Positions 17,870 to 26,334 of a stretch of DNA of 64,000 nt are shown in pieces. The notes beneath the pieces are model-generated. The model had not been told where the DNA came from. It ran no database searches and was given only the letters and a program-made list of their open reading frames with translations. Numbering within the stretch: the stretch's first letter is position 1; each line of letters begins with the position of its first letter. Location: contig NZ_CP147520.1 of assembly GCF_037201975.1 (NCBI RefSeq), forward strand, positions 7,378,001 through 7,442,000, given 5' to 3'. Source of the stretch: Streptomyces sp. TG1A-60 (GTDB taxonomy: Bacteria; Actinomycetota; Actinomycetes; Streptomycetales; Streptomycetaceae). Position numbers and translations under genes: made by a program.

Positions 17870-18984
17870 TGGAAGGTTTCACGGAAGAAACGACGGCCAC
17901 GGCGGTGCGCCCGCGCACCCGCCGCCGTCCCGCCTTCCACCATCTCCGTGTCGTCGCCGTGGAGCCGCTCTGCGAGGACGCGGTGGCTGTCGGGTTCGAG
18001 ATCCCGCCGGGGCTGGCGGAGGAGTTCGCGTTCGCGCCGGGCCAGTCGCTGACCTTGCGGCGGGAGACCGAGGGGCGGGACGAGCGGCGGTCGTACTCGA
18101 TCTGCTCGCCCGCTGGTTCGGCGCCGCGCATCGGGGTGCGGGCGGTGCCGGGAGGGCTGTTCTCCTCCTGGCTCGTCCACGACCTACGGCCTGGCGACAC
18201 GGTCGAAGTCATGGCCCCCACCGGCTGCTTCACCCCCGACCTCGGCACCCCCGGCCACCATGTGCTGATCGCGGCGGGCTCCGGCATCACTCCCATGGTC
18301 TCCATCGCCGAGTCCGTGCTGGCCGCGGACCCCCGATCGACCGTGACCCTCTTCTACGGCAACCGCCGCAGCGGGACGGTGATGTTCGCCGACGAACTGG
18401 CCGACCTGAAGGACCTGTATCCGGCCCGCTTCCAGCTCGCCCACGTCCTGTCCCGTGAACCCCGCGAGGCCGAGGTGCTCTCGGGCCGCCTCGACGCCGG
18501 ACGGCTCTCGGCGCTCGTCGACTCCCTGGTCGATGTCGGCACGGCGGACCACTGGTGGCTGTGCGGCCCGCACGGCATGGTCCGCGACGCCCAGCGGGTC
18601 CTGGCCGGACTCGGCGTGCCGCCCGACCGCGTCCACCAGGAACTGTTCCACGCCGACGACGAACCCGTACGGGAGGCGCGGCACGAGGAGGCCGCCGCCG
18701 AGGGACCCCTCAGCGAGGTCACCGTCACCCTCGACGGCCGCTCCACCACCGCCGCCTTCTCCCGCGAGCGGAGCATCCTCGACAGCGCCCAGCGCACCCG
18801 CCCCGATGTCCCCTTCGCCTGTAAGGGAGGCGTCTGCGGTACCTGCCGGGCCCTCGTCACCGACGGCAGGGCCGACATGCGCCGCAACTTCGCCCTCGAA
18901 CCGGCCGAGGTCGCCACGGGCTACGTCCTGACCTGCCAGTCGTACCCGGTCTCCGAGACACTGGCGGTCGACTTCGACACGTGA
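17869..18984 (+). CDS. paaE: Phenylacetyl-CoA epoxidase reductase subunit E
   Basis: A 371-residue reductase that passes electrons from NADPH to PaaA. The N-terminal FNR-type module shows the FAD motif RRSYSIC and the NADP motif ITPMVSIAE, followed by the LFYGNRR segment. The C-terminal plant-type 2Fe-2S ferredoxin has CKGGVCGTCRALV and a last cysteine in LTCQSYP. It is the last gene of the operon. The following paa genes for ring opening and beta-oxidation (paaG, paaZ, paaJ, paaH and ligase paaK) are not in this window, so the pathway must be completed elsewhere. Confidence 0.95.
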   Translation: MEGFTEETTATAVRPRTRRRPAFHHLRVVAVEPLCEDAVAVGFEIPPGLAEEFAFAPGQSLTLRRETEGRDERRSYSICSPAGSAPRIGVRAVPGGLFSSWLVHDLRPGDTVEVMAPTGCFTPDLGTPGHHVLIAAGSGITPMVSIAESVLAADPRSTVTLFYGNRRSGTVMFADELADLKDLYPARFQLAHVLSREPREAEVLSGRLDAGRLSALVDSLVDVGTADHWWLCGPHGMVRDAQRVLAGLGVPPDRVHQELFHADDEPVREARHEEAAAEGPLSEVTVTLDGRSTTAAFSRERSILDSAQRTRPDVPFACKGGVCGTCRALVTDGRADMRRNFALEPAEVATGYVLTCQSYPVSETLAVDFDT

Positions 18985-19195
18985 TGTCGATGCCCGAGCG
19001 TTCGGGCGGAGACGGCCAGGCGGGCCGAAGGGGCGCGGGGAACCGGACGGCCAGCCCTCACTCAACCGGTAAGCGCCGGACAACCCCACCCACCCGAGTG
19101 ATATCGCGGGGGCGGAAGGGGCACGACCCCTGAGGTCGGGACGGGCAGGGGCCGGCCGGGGCGACGTGCCCACGGTCGGCCGTCCCTACCCACCG

Positions 19196-19526
19196 TCACC
19201 TCTGATGCAATCGCTCCACCAGGATGTCGATCACCAACGGCGGCCGAGGCCCGATGCCGATCATTACCCCGTCCGCCAGGTCCTTCACCCGTCAATCCAT
19301 CCCGGCCGGCGTCTCCCGGATCACCGGGATGTCCACGAGCCCGTCGACGCCGCCCACCGATTCCAACCCCTCGCCCATCATGAGGATCACATCGGGCTGG
19401 GCCTTGACGAGGGCCTCGCTGGTGAGGGGGGAACGGCTTGTCCGGGCCCGCGGTCACCCCCGCGTCCCGTGCCCCGGCGGGACGGCGGCACCGGCACCGC
19501 GCGGGTGCGCGCCGGACAGTGCTCAT
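19196..19526 (-). pseudogene. Remnant of a HmuT-like haemin ABC transporter substrate-binding protein
   Basis: On the minus strand, the phrases [40 protein letters not shown] and, further on, VIDILVERLHQ match the C-lobe of haemin-binding HmuT proteins (usual '[11 protein letters not shown]' motif). Two lesions are visible. A TGA stop at 19292-19294 interrupts after TPAGMD, with homology resuming directly behind it. A frame change in a run of C residues near 19427-19431 separates the upstream half ([10 protein letters not shown]). The N-terminal lobe, signal peptide and partner permease genes are absent. Confidence 0.7.
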
Positions 19527-19546
19527 GAACGCCAGGATGCCACCGG

Positions 19547-20035
19547 TCAGTTCCTCGCCTGCCCGCCCGCCGCCGAGCCGATCGACTCGACCAGCGGCGA
19601 CAGCCGGTACGGCACCCGCTCCCTGAGCGCCACCTCCGTACGGGTGCGCACCACGCCCGGCAGGCTGATCAGCGCCTGGATGACATCCTCCAGATGCGCG
19701 TTGTCCCGGGCCACGACCCGCGTCAGAAGATCCCCGCCGCCCGTGATCGAGAACGCCTCGATGATCTCCGGCACGGCCGCCAACGCGTCCCCCACGTCGT
19801 CGAGGTGTCCCTGAGTCACCTCGATGTGCACGAAGGCGAGCACCGGGTGGCCGAGAGCAGCGGGGGAGAGCGACGGACCCGTACCCGTGATCACGCCGTC
19901 CCGCTCCATCCGGTCGAGCCGCGCCTGCAGCGTGCCCCGTGCGACGCCGAGCACCCGGGCGTACTCCCGCACACTGGTCCTCGGCTGCTCCAGAAGCAGC
20001 CGCAGAATGCGCGTGTCGAGTTCGTCCACAGCCAT
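19547..20035 (-). CDS. AsnC/Lrp-family transcriptional regulator
   Basis: A 162-residue feast/famine regulator. Residues 1-60 form the winged helix-turn-helix (DTRILRLLLEQPRTSVREYA, then GVARGTLQARLDRMERDGVI). Residues 70-150 are the RAM effector-binding domain (AFVHIEVTQGHLDDVGDALA and the DLLTRVVARDNAHLEDV segment). The ATG at 20035 has GGAGG ten bases upstream; an in-frame ATG at 20059 lacks such a site. It is divergent from the isomerase gene at 20269, with a 233-base gap, so it may regulate itself and that gene. The effector is unknown. Confidence 0.9.
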   Translation of the reverse strand: MAVDELDTRILRLLLEQPRTSVREYARVLGVARGTLQARLDRMERDGVITGTGPSLSPAALGHPVLAFVHIEVTQGHLDDVGDALAAVPEIIEAFSITGGGDLLTRVVARDNAHLEDVIQALISLPGVVRTRTEVALRERVPYRLSPLVESIGSAAGGQARN

Positions 20036-20268
20036 GGTCCGCCGGCCTCCCTCAGCCATTCAGTCATCATGAAAACAGTACGGATGGCCCACCGAACCGC
20101 ACACCGGCCGAGTCATCCTCACTCGGCCGCGGCCCTGACGGCCTTCCGGGGAGAAATGATGTCGTCGATGACGGCGAAATGATGGATCCGAGGGGCTTCA
20201 GTAACACCAGGCGTGGACCTAGCGTTGGCGCCCGTGAAGTTGTTGATCGGCAGCCGAAAGGCCACGGC

Positions 20269-21162
20269 ATGACCACCCCACCCCCGTCCCTGAACAGGAT
20301 CGCCGGCGCGCCCATCTCCTGGGGCGTGTGCGAAGTGCCCGGCTGGGGCCACCAGCTGACCCCCGAGCGTGTGCTGAACGAGATGCGGGAGGTCGGCCTG
20401 GCCGCCACCGAGATCGGCCCCGAGGGCTTCCTGCCCGGCGAGCCGGACGCCATGGCCCAGGTCCTCGCCCACCACGACCTCCACGCGGTCGGCGGCTTCA
20501 CCCCGCTCCTGCTGCACGTGCCCGGCCACGACCCGCTCCCGGAGGTCGAACAGCTCCTGGAGAGCTACGCGGCCTCGAACGCGGAGGTCCTCGTCCTGTC
20601 GGCCGTCACCGGCCGGGACGGCTATGACTCCCGCCCGGAACTCGACGCCGGCGGCTGGAAGCTGCTGCTGTCCCACCTCGACCGGCTCGCCTCCCTGGCC
20701 GCCGAACGCGGCGTACGGGCCGTCCTGCACCCGCACGTCGGCACGATGATCGAGAACGGCGACGAGGTCCTGCGCGTCCTGGAGCACTCGGCGATCTCGC
20801 TCTGCCTCGACACCGGCCACCTGCTCATCGGCGGCACCGACCCCGCCGAGCTCACCCGCCAGGCCCCCGAGCGGATCGCCCACACCCATATGAAGGACGT
20901 GGACGCCTCCCTCGCCGCCAAGGTCCAGTCCGGCCGCCTCGCCTACACCGAGGCCGTACGCAAGGGCATGTACCGCCCGCTCGGCGCGGGGGACGTGGAC
21001 GTCCGGTCGATCGTCACCGACCTCACCGCCCGCGGCTACGACGGCTGGTACGTCCTGGAACAGGACACCATCCTGACCGGGGAACCCAAGGAGAAGGGGC
21101 CCGTCGAGGACGTGTGGGCCAGCGCCGAACACCTGCGCGCGGTCCTGCGCGGCGCCGCGTGA
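20269..21162 (+). CDS. Sugar phosphate isomerase/epimerase family TIM-barrel protein (inosose-dehydratase-like)
   Basis: A 297-residue xylose-isomerase-like TIM barrel. The N-terminus RIAGAPISWGVCEVPGWGHQ and AATEIGPEGFLP resemble IolE-type inosose dehydratases. Metal-binding acidic and His residues appear in LHPHVGTMIE, LCLDTGHLLIG, AHTHMKDVD and YVLEQD. The ATG at 20269 follows CGAAAGGCCACGGC. The frame is open upstream, but that region overlaps the divergent promoter. There are no other inositol genes here, so the substrate is uncertain; IolE is an inference from the opening motif. Confidence 0.75.
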   Translation: MTTPPPSLNRIAGAPISWGVCEVPGWGHQLTPERVLNEMREVGLAATEIGPEGFLPGEPDAMAQVLAHHDLHAVGGFTPLLLHVPGHDPLPEVEQLLESYAASNAEVLVLSAVTGRDGYDSRPELDAGGWKLLLSHLDRLASLAAERGVRAVLHPHVGTMIENGDEVLRVLEHSAISLCLDTGHLLIGGTDPAELTRQAPERIAHTHMKDVDASLAAKVQSGRLAYTEAVRKGMYRPLGAGDVDVRSIVTDLTARGYDGWYVLEQDTILTGEPKEKGPVEDVWASAEHLRAVLRGAA

Positions 21163-21209
21163 CCGTACACATGGTTGATGTGTTCTTGATGGAACCGGGC
21201 CATGACCTC

Positions 21210-21527
21210 TCAGGCCGTCACGACCACCGAGAGCAAGACGAGCACGGTGGGCGGTAGGAGCATGGCCAGCAGGTGGCTCAGCGCCGTCCGGGGCATGCCC
21301 AGCACGCCGAACAGCATCAGCCCGCCCACGAGCCAGACACCGAAGAGCGGGACCGTGGCCTGCCAGGCCGCGGTTTCCTGCTCCCTCGTGGTGGGCTCGA
21401 AGAAGGGCGTGGCGCCGATCATCGTCAGGCAGAGCACACTGCACAGCAGCACGTCACCCACCCCGACGGCGACCGCCGTCGACCGGTCCGCCTGACGCGC
21501 TCGTCTCCAGGGCCCTGTGACACTCAT
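21210..21527 (-). CDS. Small integral membrane protein of unknown function
   Basis: A 105-residue protein with three likely transmembrane helices, around residues 18-40 (GVGDVLLCSVLCLTMIGATP), 55-78 and 84-104. The loop after helix 1 carries FFEPTTREQE. The start region MSVTGPWRRARQ is basic, which fits an inside N-terminus. It converges with the isomerase gene and is divergent from the FUSC gene. I recognise no domain. Confidence 0.6.
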   Translation of the reverse strand: MSVTGPWRRARQADRSTAVAVGVGDVLLCSVLCLTMIGATPFFEPTTREQETAAWQATVPLFGVWLVGGLMLFGVLGMPRTALSHLLAMLLPPTVLVLLSVVVTA

Positions 21528-21565
21528 GGGGTCAGCCTATCCAGGGCCGGCCGGAGCGCGATGAT

Positions 21566-21647
21566 CCATTGGCCTGCCAGCCCTCGGCTGCCACTCTTCA
21601 GAGATGTGCCAATGGTGCAGTCGGAGAGGTGGCTGTTGAACCATTGG
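21566..21647. promoter_or_regulatory. Three alternating CCATTGG/CCAATGG boxes upstream of the FUSC gene
   Basis: The heptamer CCATTGG occurs at 21566-21572 and 21641-21647, and its inverse CCAATGG at 21609-21615. Three copies in 82 bases is far above chance in GC-rich DNA. They lie in the 289-base gap before the transporter and beside a separate perfect palindrome, suggesting a regulated promoter. Confidence 0.45.
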
Positions 21648-21649
21648 GC

Positions 21650-21667
21650 CAGAGATGCTTATCTCTG
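21650..21667. promoter_or_regulatory. Perfect palindrome upstream of the FUSC gene
   Basis: CAGAGATGCTTATCTCTG is a perfect 7-base inverted repeat with a 4-base spacer. The half-site CAGAGAT is repeated at 21599-21605. This has the size and symmetry of a dimeric repressor operator and lies 149 bases before the start of the transporter gene. Confidence 0.5.
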
Positions 21668-21816
21668 TCGTATACACGTACTGCGGCGCCGCGTGGTGCC
21701 GGACGGCGACGTAGCCGGTCCGGAGCGCGACGCCTTCGCTGTGCCCGCCGGCCAACTGGCATCCCGGACCGCCGTGGGGGGTGGCGCGCACCACGGCAAG
21801 GGGACGGCACACGGCC

Positions 21817-23316
21817 ATGAAGAGGATGTTCACAGCACCTGATCCGGGGCGCCTGAGGCTGCGGAACTCGACCCGCGCCGTCATCGGTGTCGGCGTCGCG
21901 GTGACAGCCTCCGAACTGGGCGGCTTCTCGCTCCCCGCGTCGATCACCGGGGGGCTGGCGGCGCTCCTCGCCCTGTTCACCGTCACCGACCCGACCGTGG
22001 GCGCCCAGCGGATCACCACCGCGCTGCTGCCCGTGGCCGGGTTCCCGGTCCTGGCGCTGGCCGCCACCCTGCACGGCGTCACAGTCGCCCGCGACGTCGC
22101 GTTCGTGGTCACTGTGTTCTGCGGGGTCTACGCCCGCCGCTGGGGAGCACGCGGTCAGGCGCTCGGGATCTTCGCGTTCATGAGCTTCTTCGTCACGCAG
22201 TTCCTCCGCACCGTCCCCGCCCAACTGCCCGAGTTGTACGCCGCCATGGCGCTCGCGCTGCTGGTGGCCGGCGTGGTGCGCTTCGTCCTGTGGCCCATCG
22301 AACGCGGTGTCCCGCCCCTGGCGGTCCCCGCCGAGTTGCCCCGCACGGGGCTGGCGCGGCCCACCACCCGGCAGGCCTGCCAGGCGGCGGTGGCCTGCTC
22401 CCTCGCGCTCCTCGCCGGGCAGGCGTTCTCCGAGGACCGTTGGTACTGGGCTGTCGGCACCGCCTGGTGGATCTTCGCCAACACCACGTCCCGGGGCGAG
22501 ACCCTGGTCCGCGGTTTCCGCCGCGTCCTGGGCACCGTGGTCGGCGTCGCGGTCGGTGTTCTCGTCGCCATCCCGCTGAACGGGGCCCCCGGGCCGTCGG
22601 CCGCGCTGGTCGCGCTCTGCGTCTTCGGCATCTTCTACACGGCGGCCGTCTCGTACTCCTGGATGATCCTGGCGGTGACCGTCATGGTCAGCCTCCTCTA
22701 CGGACTGCTGGGCGTGCTGGATGCCGGCCTGCTCGCCCTGCGTCTCGTGGAGACGGGCGTGGGCGCGGTGTTCGCCATGCTGGCCGTGGTCCTCGTACTG
22801 CCGGTCACGACGCACGCGACGAACGACGCCTGGATCCGGCGGACCCTGCACTGCGTGCACGCCGCCACCACCGCCACGGCCGCCCGGTTGGAAGGTGACC
22901 CCGAGGCCGATCCGACGCCCCACGCCGCCGAGTTGGATCTGTTGTTCGGCCGGGCGCGGGTGGCACTCGCTCCGCTGGTGCACCCGCTGAACCCGTTCCG
23001 CGCTCGCAAGGAGCGCGCCCGTCAGGCCCTTCAACTGCTCGACGACTGCGTCAACGAGGTGCGTGCCCTGGTCTCCGCCACCGCCGTGCCGGCCAGGTCG
23101 CACGAGGCCTCCCTGGTCGCCGCCTGCTGGCGGGTGAAGGCCGCCGTGGAGGCGCTGACGCTCCGCGATAGGCGGGCGGCTGTCGCAGGTCCGCACGATT
23201 CCTGTCAGGCCGAGACCGGGAAGGCCCATCTGCATCTGCGCAACCTGGAGAAGGCGCTCTCGGAGCTGGCGATGCCGCTCGGGACGCCTCCCGGTTCCCG
23301 TTGGGCCGGTTCGTAG
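21817..23316 (+). CDS. FUSC-family membrane transporter
   Basis: A 499-residue fusaric-acid-resistance/aromatic-acid-exporter-like protein. It has two hydrophobic blocks of about five to six helices each. The first spans residues 12-150 (AVIGVGVAVTASELGGFSLP, LAALLALFTVTDPTVGAQR). The second spans about 185-330 and contains DRWYWAVGTAWWIFANT and VRGFRRVLGTVVGVAVGVL, the hallmark FUSC segment. The last 160 residues are a soluble helical domain. Family members export aromatic carboxylates or other toxic acids. The ATG at 21817 has AAGGGGA upstream; an in-frame GTG at 21781 is the alternative. The operator-rich leader suggests induction by a ligand, but no regulator gene is adjacent. Confidence 0.85.
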   Translation: MKRMFTAPDPGRLRLRNSTRAVIGVGVAVTASELGGFSLPASITGGLAALLALFTVTDPTVGAQRITTALLPVAGFPVLALAATLHGVTVARDVAFVVTVFCGVYARRWGARGQALGIFAFMSFFVTQFLRTVPAQLPELYAAMALALLVAGVVRFVLWPIERGVPPLAVPAELPRTGLARPTTRQACQAAVACSLALLAGQAFSEDRWYWAVGTAWWIFANTTSRGETLVRGFRRVLGTVVGVAVGVLVAIPLNGAPGPSAALVALCVFGIFYTAAVSYSWMILAVTVMVSLLYGLLGVLDAGLLALRLVETGVGAVFAMLAVVLVLPVTTHATNDAWIRRTLHCVHAATTATAARLEGDPEADPTPHAAELDLLFGRARVALAPLVHPLNPFRARKERARQALQLLDDCVNEVRALVSATAVPARSHEASLVAACWRVKAAVEALTLRDRRAAVAGPHDSCQAETGKAHLHLRNLEKALSELAMPLGTPPGSRWAGS

Positions 23317-23405
23317 GCGCCGACACGACCTCTCGCCGTCCCGGGCGCCACGGAGGGCGGCACCGCCGGGGCCCGCAGGGCGCTTCCGGTACCCTGTGCG
23401 AGTTT

Positions 23406-23416
23406 TGGTCTAGACC
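23406..23416. promoter_or_regulatory. DasR dre-like palindrome
   Basis: TGGTCTAGACC contains the perfect 10-base palindrome GGTCTAGACC, the core of the dre sites bound by the GlcNAc-responsive repressor DasR and of chitinase promoter repeats. The flanks diverge from the consensus. It lies four bases upstream of the ATG that opens the lactonase remnant. Confidence 0.4.
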
Positions 23417-23420
23417 TATC

Positions 23421-23797
23421 ATGGCCCGCACGGTCACCGTGTGCCGCTGGAGCGCCTTTGACGGGCTGCTGGAGCCGCCGGAGAGGCGCCGGTGCTTCCG
23501 GACGCCCCGCGGGGCGACGCGTACCCCTGGGGCGTCGTCGTGTCGACCGACGGCCGCTTCGTGTGGACGGCCACACGCGGCACGGACGTGCTCTCCGTAC
23601 TCGCTGTCGAGGGCGTGGGGCTGCGACTGGTCACGACCGTGCCCTGCGGCGGCCACTGGCCGCGCGCCCTCGCGTACGCCGCCAGCGAACACTCCGGCGA
23701 CATCACCTGGTTCACGGTCGACCCGGACACGGGCGTACCGGCACCCGGCGGCTCGATCGTCGCGCCCGCGGCCTCCTGCGTGGTCCTGGGTGCCTGA
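23421..23797 (+). pseudogene. Lactonase-family (6-phosphogluconolactonase-like beta-propeller) remnant
   Basis: The C-terminal third of a lactonase propeller is recognisable: TVTVCRWSAFDGLLEPPER in one frame, then LPDAPRGDAYPWGVVVSTDG, RFVWTATRGTDVLSVLAVEG, LVTTVPCGGHWPRAL and HSGDITWFTVDPDTGVPAPG in the next. A single-base frameshift near 23484 separates the two parts. The N-terminal blades are missing, and a blade near 23680 is shortened. It starts at an ATG four bases after a dre-like palindrome and ends just before a strong terminator. Confidence 0.7.
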
Positions 23798-23817
23798 TCG
23801 ACACGGACGCCGGCACA

Positions 23818-23868
23818 CGTACGGCCGAGGGCCCGCTCCTGCGAGAGGAGCGGGCCCTCGGCCGTACG
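23818..23868. terminator. Strong bidirectional terminator hairpin
   Basis: A perfect 23-base stem (23818-23840 with 23846-23868) and a 5-base loop lie between the lactonase remnant and the convergent CbiX-like gene. It is the longest perfect hairpin in the window. It has no U tract, as is usual for Streptomyces terminators. Confidence 0.8.
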
Positions 23869-23896
23869 GGCGTGGTCCGGATCGGGTGCTCCGGAG

Positions 23897-24820
23897 TCAG
23901 CGGACCGGCATGCCCTGCGGCTGCTGCGGCGCGATACCGAGTGCCGTCGTGTACTTGCCGAGCGCCAGCTTGCCGATCGCCGGGTAGGGGCCGAGCGCCT
24001 CGGCGGCGGAGCAGCCCGCCTCCTTCGCGGCCTCCTCGATCAGCCCGGCGTCGATCTCCGGCCCTATGAGGTACGGCGCGAGCGCCAACTGCTGCGAGCC
24101 CGAGGCGCGCAGCTGCTCGGCCACGGAGGTGATCGAGCCCTCCTGGTCGAGGGCGGCGGCCATCACCGGCACGGCGAGCCGCGCCGCCAGCAGCATGCCC
24201 GTGATTCCGGCGGCCTGCACGGCCTCCTCGCCGCCCACGGAGGCGAGGACGATGCCGTCCGCGGCGGTGGCGACGGTAAACAGCCGGGCCCGGTCGGCGC
24301 GGGCCAGACCGGCCTCGGACAGGCGCACGTGCAGCGCCTCGGCGAGCAGCGGGTGCGGGCCGAGGACGTCGGTCAGCTCGGCCGCGATGCGGCTCTCCAT
24401 GACGGCCTGGCGGACCTGGCGCAGCGTCGCGCTGTCCGGACCGGCCAGCAGGGGCACGACGACGGCGACGGGGCCGTCCGGTTCCTTGACGTCGAGGCCG
24501 GCGGCGCGGGCCTGCTCGTAACGGGCGGTGCGCTCCTCGGCGGCGTGCGCGAGGACCGACTGCAGCGTGGGGAACTCGTCGGTGCCACCGTCGACGTAAC
24601 CGATACGGGCGTCGAGGCCGGGCAGCTCGGAGCGGGCGATGCTCACGACCTCCTCGGCGAGGCTGCGCGTGGCGGCGCTGGGTGCGCCCGGCACCGCGAG
24701 GACGAGCGCGGGCGCGCCCTCGGGAGCCGCCAGCGGCTCGGGGCGGCGGTGCCGCCCGGGCTGGCGGGGTCGCGGCATTCGTACTGGCAGGCCGGACGCG
24801 GGCCCAGTGGGGGAACTCAT
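23897..24820 (-). CDS. CbiX/sirohydrochlorin-chelatase-like protein lacking the usual active-site histidines
   Basis: A 307-residue protein with two CbiX-like halves, about residues 38-150 and 170-290. Chelatases of this fold insert cobalt or iron into sirohydrochlorin using a His in a 'HGS' motif and a second His after strand 4. Here the first motif position reads LVLAVPGAPSAATRSLAEEV, and the later position reads VVVPLLAGPDSATLRQ, with no His at either place. Duplicated phrases such as FTVATAADGIVLASVGG and ALAPYLIGPEIDAG keep the fold. It therefore may bind a tetrapyrrole or metal without catalysis. The N-terminus is Pro/Arg-rich and not a signal peptide. It is a single gene with no cobalamin or sirohaem genes beside it. 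Confidence 0.65.
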   Translation of the reverse strand: MSSPTGPASGLPVRMPRPRQPGRHRRPEPLAAPEGAPALVLAVPGAPSAATRSLAEEVVSIARSELPGLDARIGYVDGGTDEFPTLQSVLAHAAEERTARYEQARAAGLDVKEPDGPVAVVVPLLAGPDSATLRQVRQAVMESRIAAELTDVLGPHPLLAEALHVRLSEAGLARADRARLFTVATAADGIVLASVGGEEAVQAAGITGMLLAARLAVPVMAAALDQEGSITSVAEQLRASGSQQLALAPYLIGPEIDAGLIEEAAKEAGCSAAEALGPYPAIGKLALGKYTTALGIAPQQPQGMPVR

Positions 24821-25012
24821 GGCGTCGCATGTTACTGGCTTCTTGGGCTCCCCTGTTCGGGGAGGGTGCAGGTGAGCGGTATCCGTCCGGATTTGTCTGA
24901 TGAGTTACGTGCCGATCGGCCCGAGCGATACCGCATTTATCTGCTGAGCAGTGCTCTTGGGTGGGCACGTTGATGCTTGTCCGACAGGCCGGATTGCTTC
25001 CTGTTTCAGGTG

Positions 25013-25990
25013 CTATTCTTCGGTCGCCGCGTACAACATCCGCTCGTCGTACGGCAACCCGGTCCCGCCGGCCGCCAGACCGGCCGCGATACGCACGGCG
25101 CCGATCAGCGGATCCCCTTCCGAGGACACCCGCCGCGCCTGCGGCAGCCGCTCCGCCAACTCCGCCGCCAGAGGGGCGAGAAGTGGGTCGCCCAGCCGGA
25201 ACAGGCCCCCGGTCAGCGCCACTCGGGGCTCGCCCGAGACCGGACAGACGGCAGCCGCCGCATCGGCCATGTGCCGGGCCGCCTCACGCAGGATGCCCGC
25301 CGCCACAGGGTCGTCCCCGGCGCAGGCGGCCACGTCGGGGGCGAAGGACGCGAGCACGGCCGGACGGTCGGGCCTCGGGTAGAGCAGGCCGGGAAGACCC
25401 TCCAACGGGCCGAACGACTCCTCGGCGCGCGCCAGCAGAGGGGCCGAACCACCGCTGCGCCCGTCGTACGCCCGCAGCGCCGCCTCCAGCCCCGCCCGCC
25501 CGATCCACGCCCCGCCGCCGCAGTCGCCGAGCAGATGCCCCCAGCCGTCCGCCCGACGCCAGCTCACCAGGTCCGTACCGATCGCGATCAGTCCCGTACC
25601 GGCGGCGATCACCGCACCCGGCCGCACACCGAGGGCGCCGGTGTAGGCGGCGACCGCGTCGGCCACCAGCGCGATCCGGCGCACACCCCACTCGCGCGTC
25701 AGCGCCGCCGGCAGCTCGGCGCGCAACTGATCACCGAGCGTCGCGAACCCCGCGGCCCCGACGGCCACCGCGGCGGGGCGGTCACATCCGGCGTCGTCGA
25801 GCAACCGCCGCGCCATGGGCAGCAACTGCTCCCACAGGTGTCCGGCGTCGATGCCCCTCGCGCCGGTCCGCACCGGTTCCCCCGACGCGACCGGCTCGCC
25901 GACCTCCTCGGAGCCCCGGGCCAGCACCGCGCGCAGCCCCGAACCGCCGGAGTCCACCGCGAGCACGACGGGAGGCGCGCCGCCGGTCAT
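25013..25990 (-). CDS. N-acetylglucosamine kinase / BadF-type ATPase family sugar kinase
   Basis: A 325-residue kinase of the ASKHA fold. The phosphate-1 loop reads [17 protein letters not shown] and the second ATP loop [13 protein letters not shown]. The [14 protein letters not shown] segment matches GlcNAc kinases of the BadF/BadG group, and the adenosine motif is [15 protein letters not shown]. The likely reaction is phosphorylation of GlcNAc or a related amino sugar to the 6-phosphate. The ATG at 25990 overlaps the stop of the uracil-DNA-glycosylase remnant as ATGA, so the gene was once the downstream partner of that gene. Its present promoter must lie in or before the remnant. Confidence 0.85.
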   Translation of the reverse strand: MTGGAPPVVLAVDSGGSGLRAVLARGSEEVGEPVASGEPVRTGARGIDAGHLWEQLLPMARRLLDDAGCDRPAAVAVGAAGFATLGDQLRAELPAALTREWGVRRIALVADAVAAYTGALGVRPGAVIAAGTGLIAIGTDLVSWRRADGWGHLLGDCGGGAWIGRAGLEAALRAYDGRSGGSAPLLARAEESFGPLEGLPGLLYPRPDRPAVLASFAPDVAACAGDDPVAAGILREAARHMADAAAAVCPVSGEPRVALTGGLFRLGDPLLAPLAAELAERLPQARRVSSEGDPLIGAVRIAAGLAAGGTGLPYDERMLYAATEE

Positions 25991-26165
25991 GGCAGGCGCC
26001 GGTCCACCGGGGCGCCGCCCTGCCGGGCCAGGAGGTCGCCGGCCCGGCTGAAGGGACGGGAGCCGAAGAAGCCGCGGTCGGCGGACATGGGGGAGGGGCG
26101 CGCGGACTCGACGGACGGGAGGTCCACGAGCAGAGGGCGGAGATCGCGGGCGTCACGGCCCCCCG
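25987..26165 (-). pseudogene. C-terminal remnant of a second uracil-DNA glycosylase
   Basis: About 58 codons closely match the C-terminus of the intact glycosylase at 26335-27012: [20 protein letters not shown], then [20 protein letters not shown] and the end [15 protein letters not shown]. The catalytic His of the HPSP loop is Arg here (SARPSPMS). Upstream of 26165 homology stops. The stop overlaps the kinase start by four bases. Many Streptomyces carry two ung paralogues; this one has lost its first three quarters. Confidence 0.8.
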
Positions 26166-26334
26166 GGATCACTGGACGCAACAGGCTCCCCCCTTCCCGG
26201 TGACCGGCCGCGCGATCCGCTCGACCGGCTCGCAGACCTCGACGAGGAGGAAGAGTAGCGCCGAAAGCCGTGTCCATGCGTGAGAGCTTCTCCGCTGTAC
26301 AGGGGCATGTCGCGTACCAGTAGAGTGACGCGCC

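Noticed and set aside
21598..23235. 545-codon minus-strand open frame opposite the FUSC gene
   Set aside because: High-GC shadow; the plus-strand frame has clear membrane segments and family motifs, while this has low-complexity charged sequence.
24848..24864. CTCCCC/GGGGAG hairpin as a riboswitch before the CbiX-like gene
   Set aside because: It is a single 6-base stem just upstream of the start, with none of the conserved cobalamin-riboswitch boxes.
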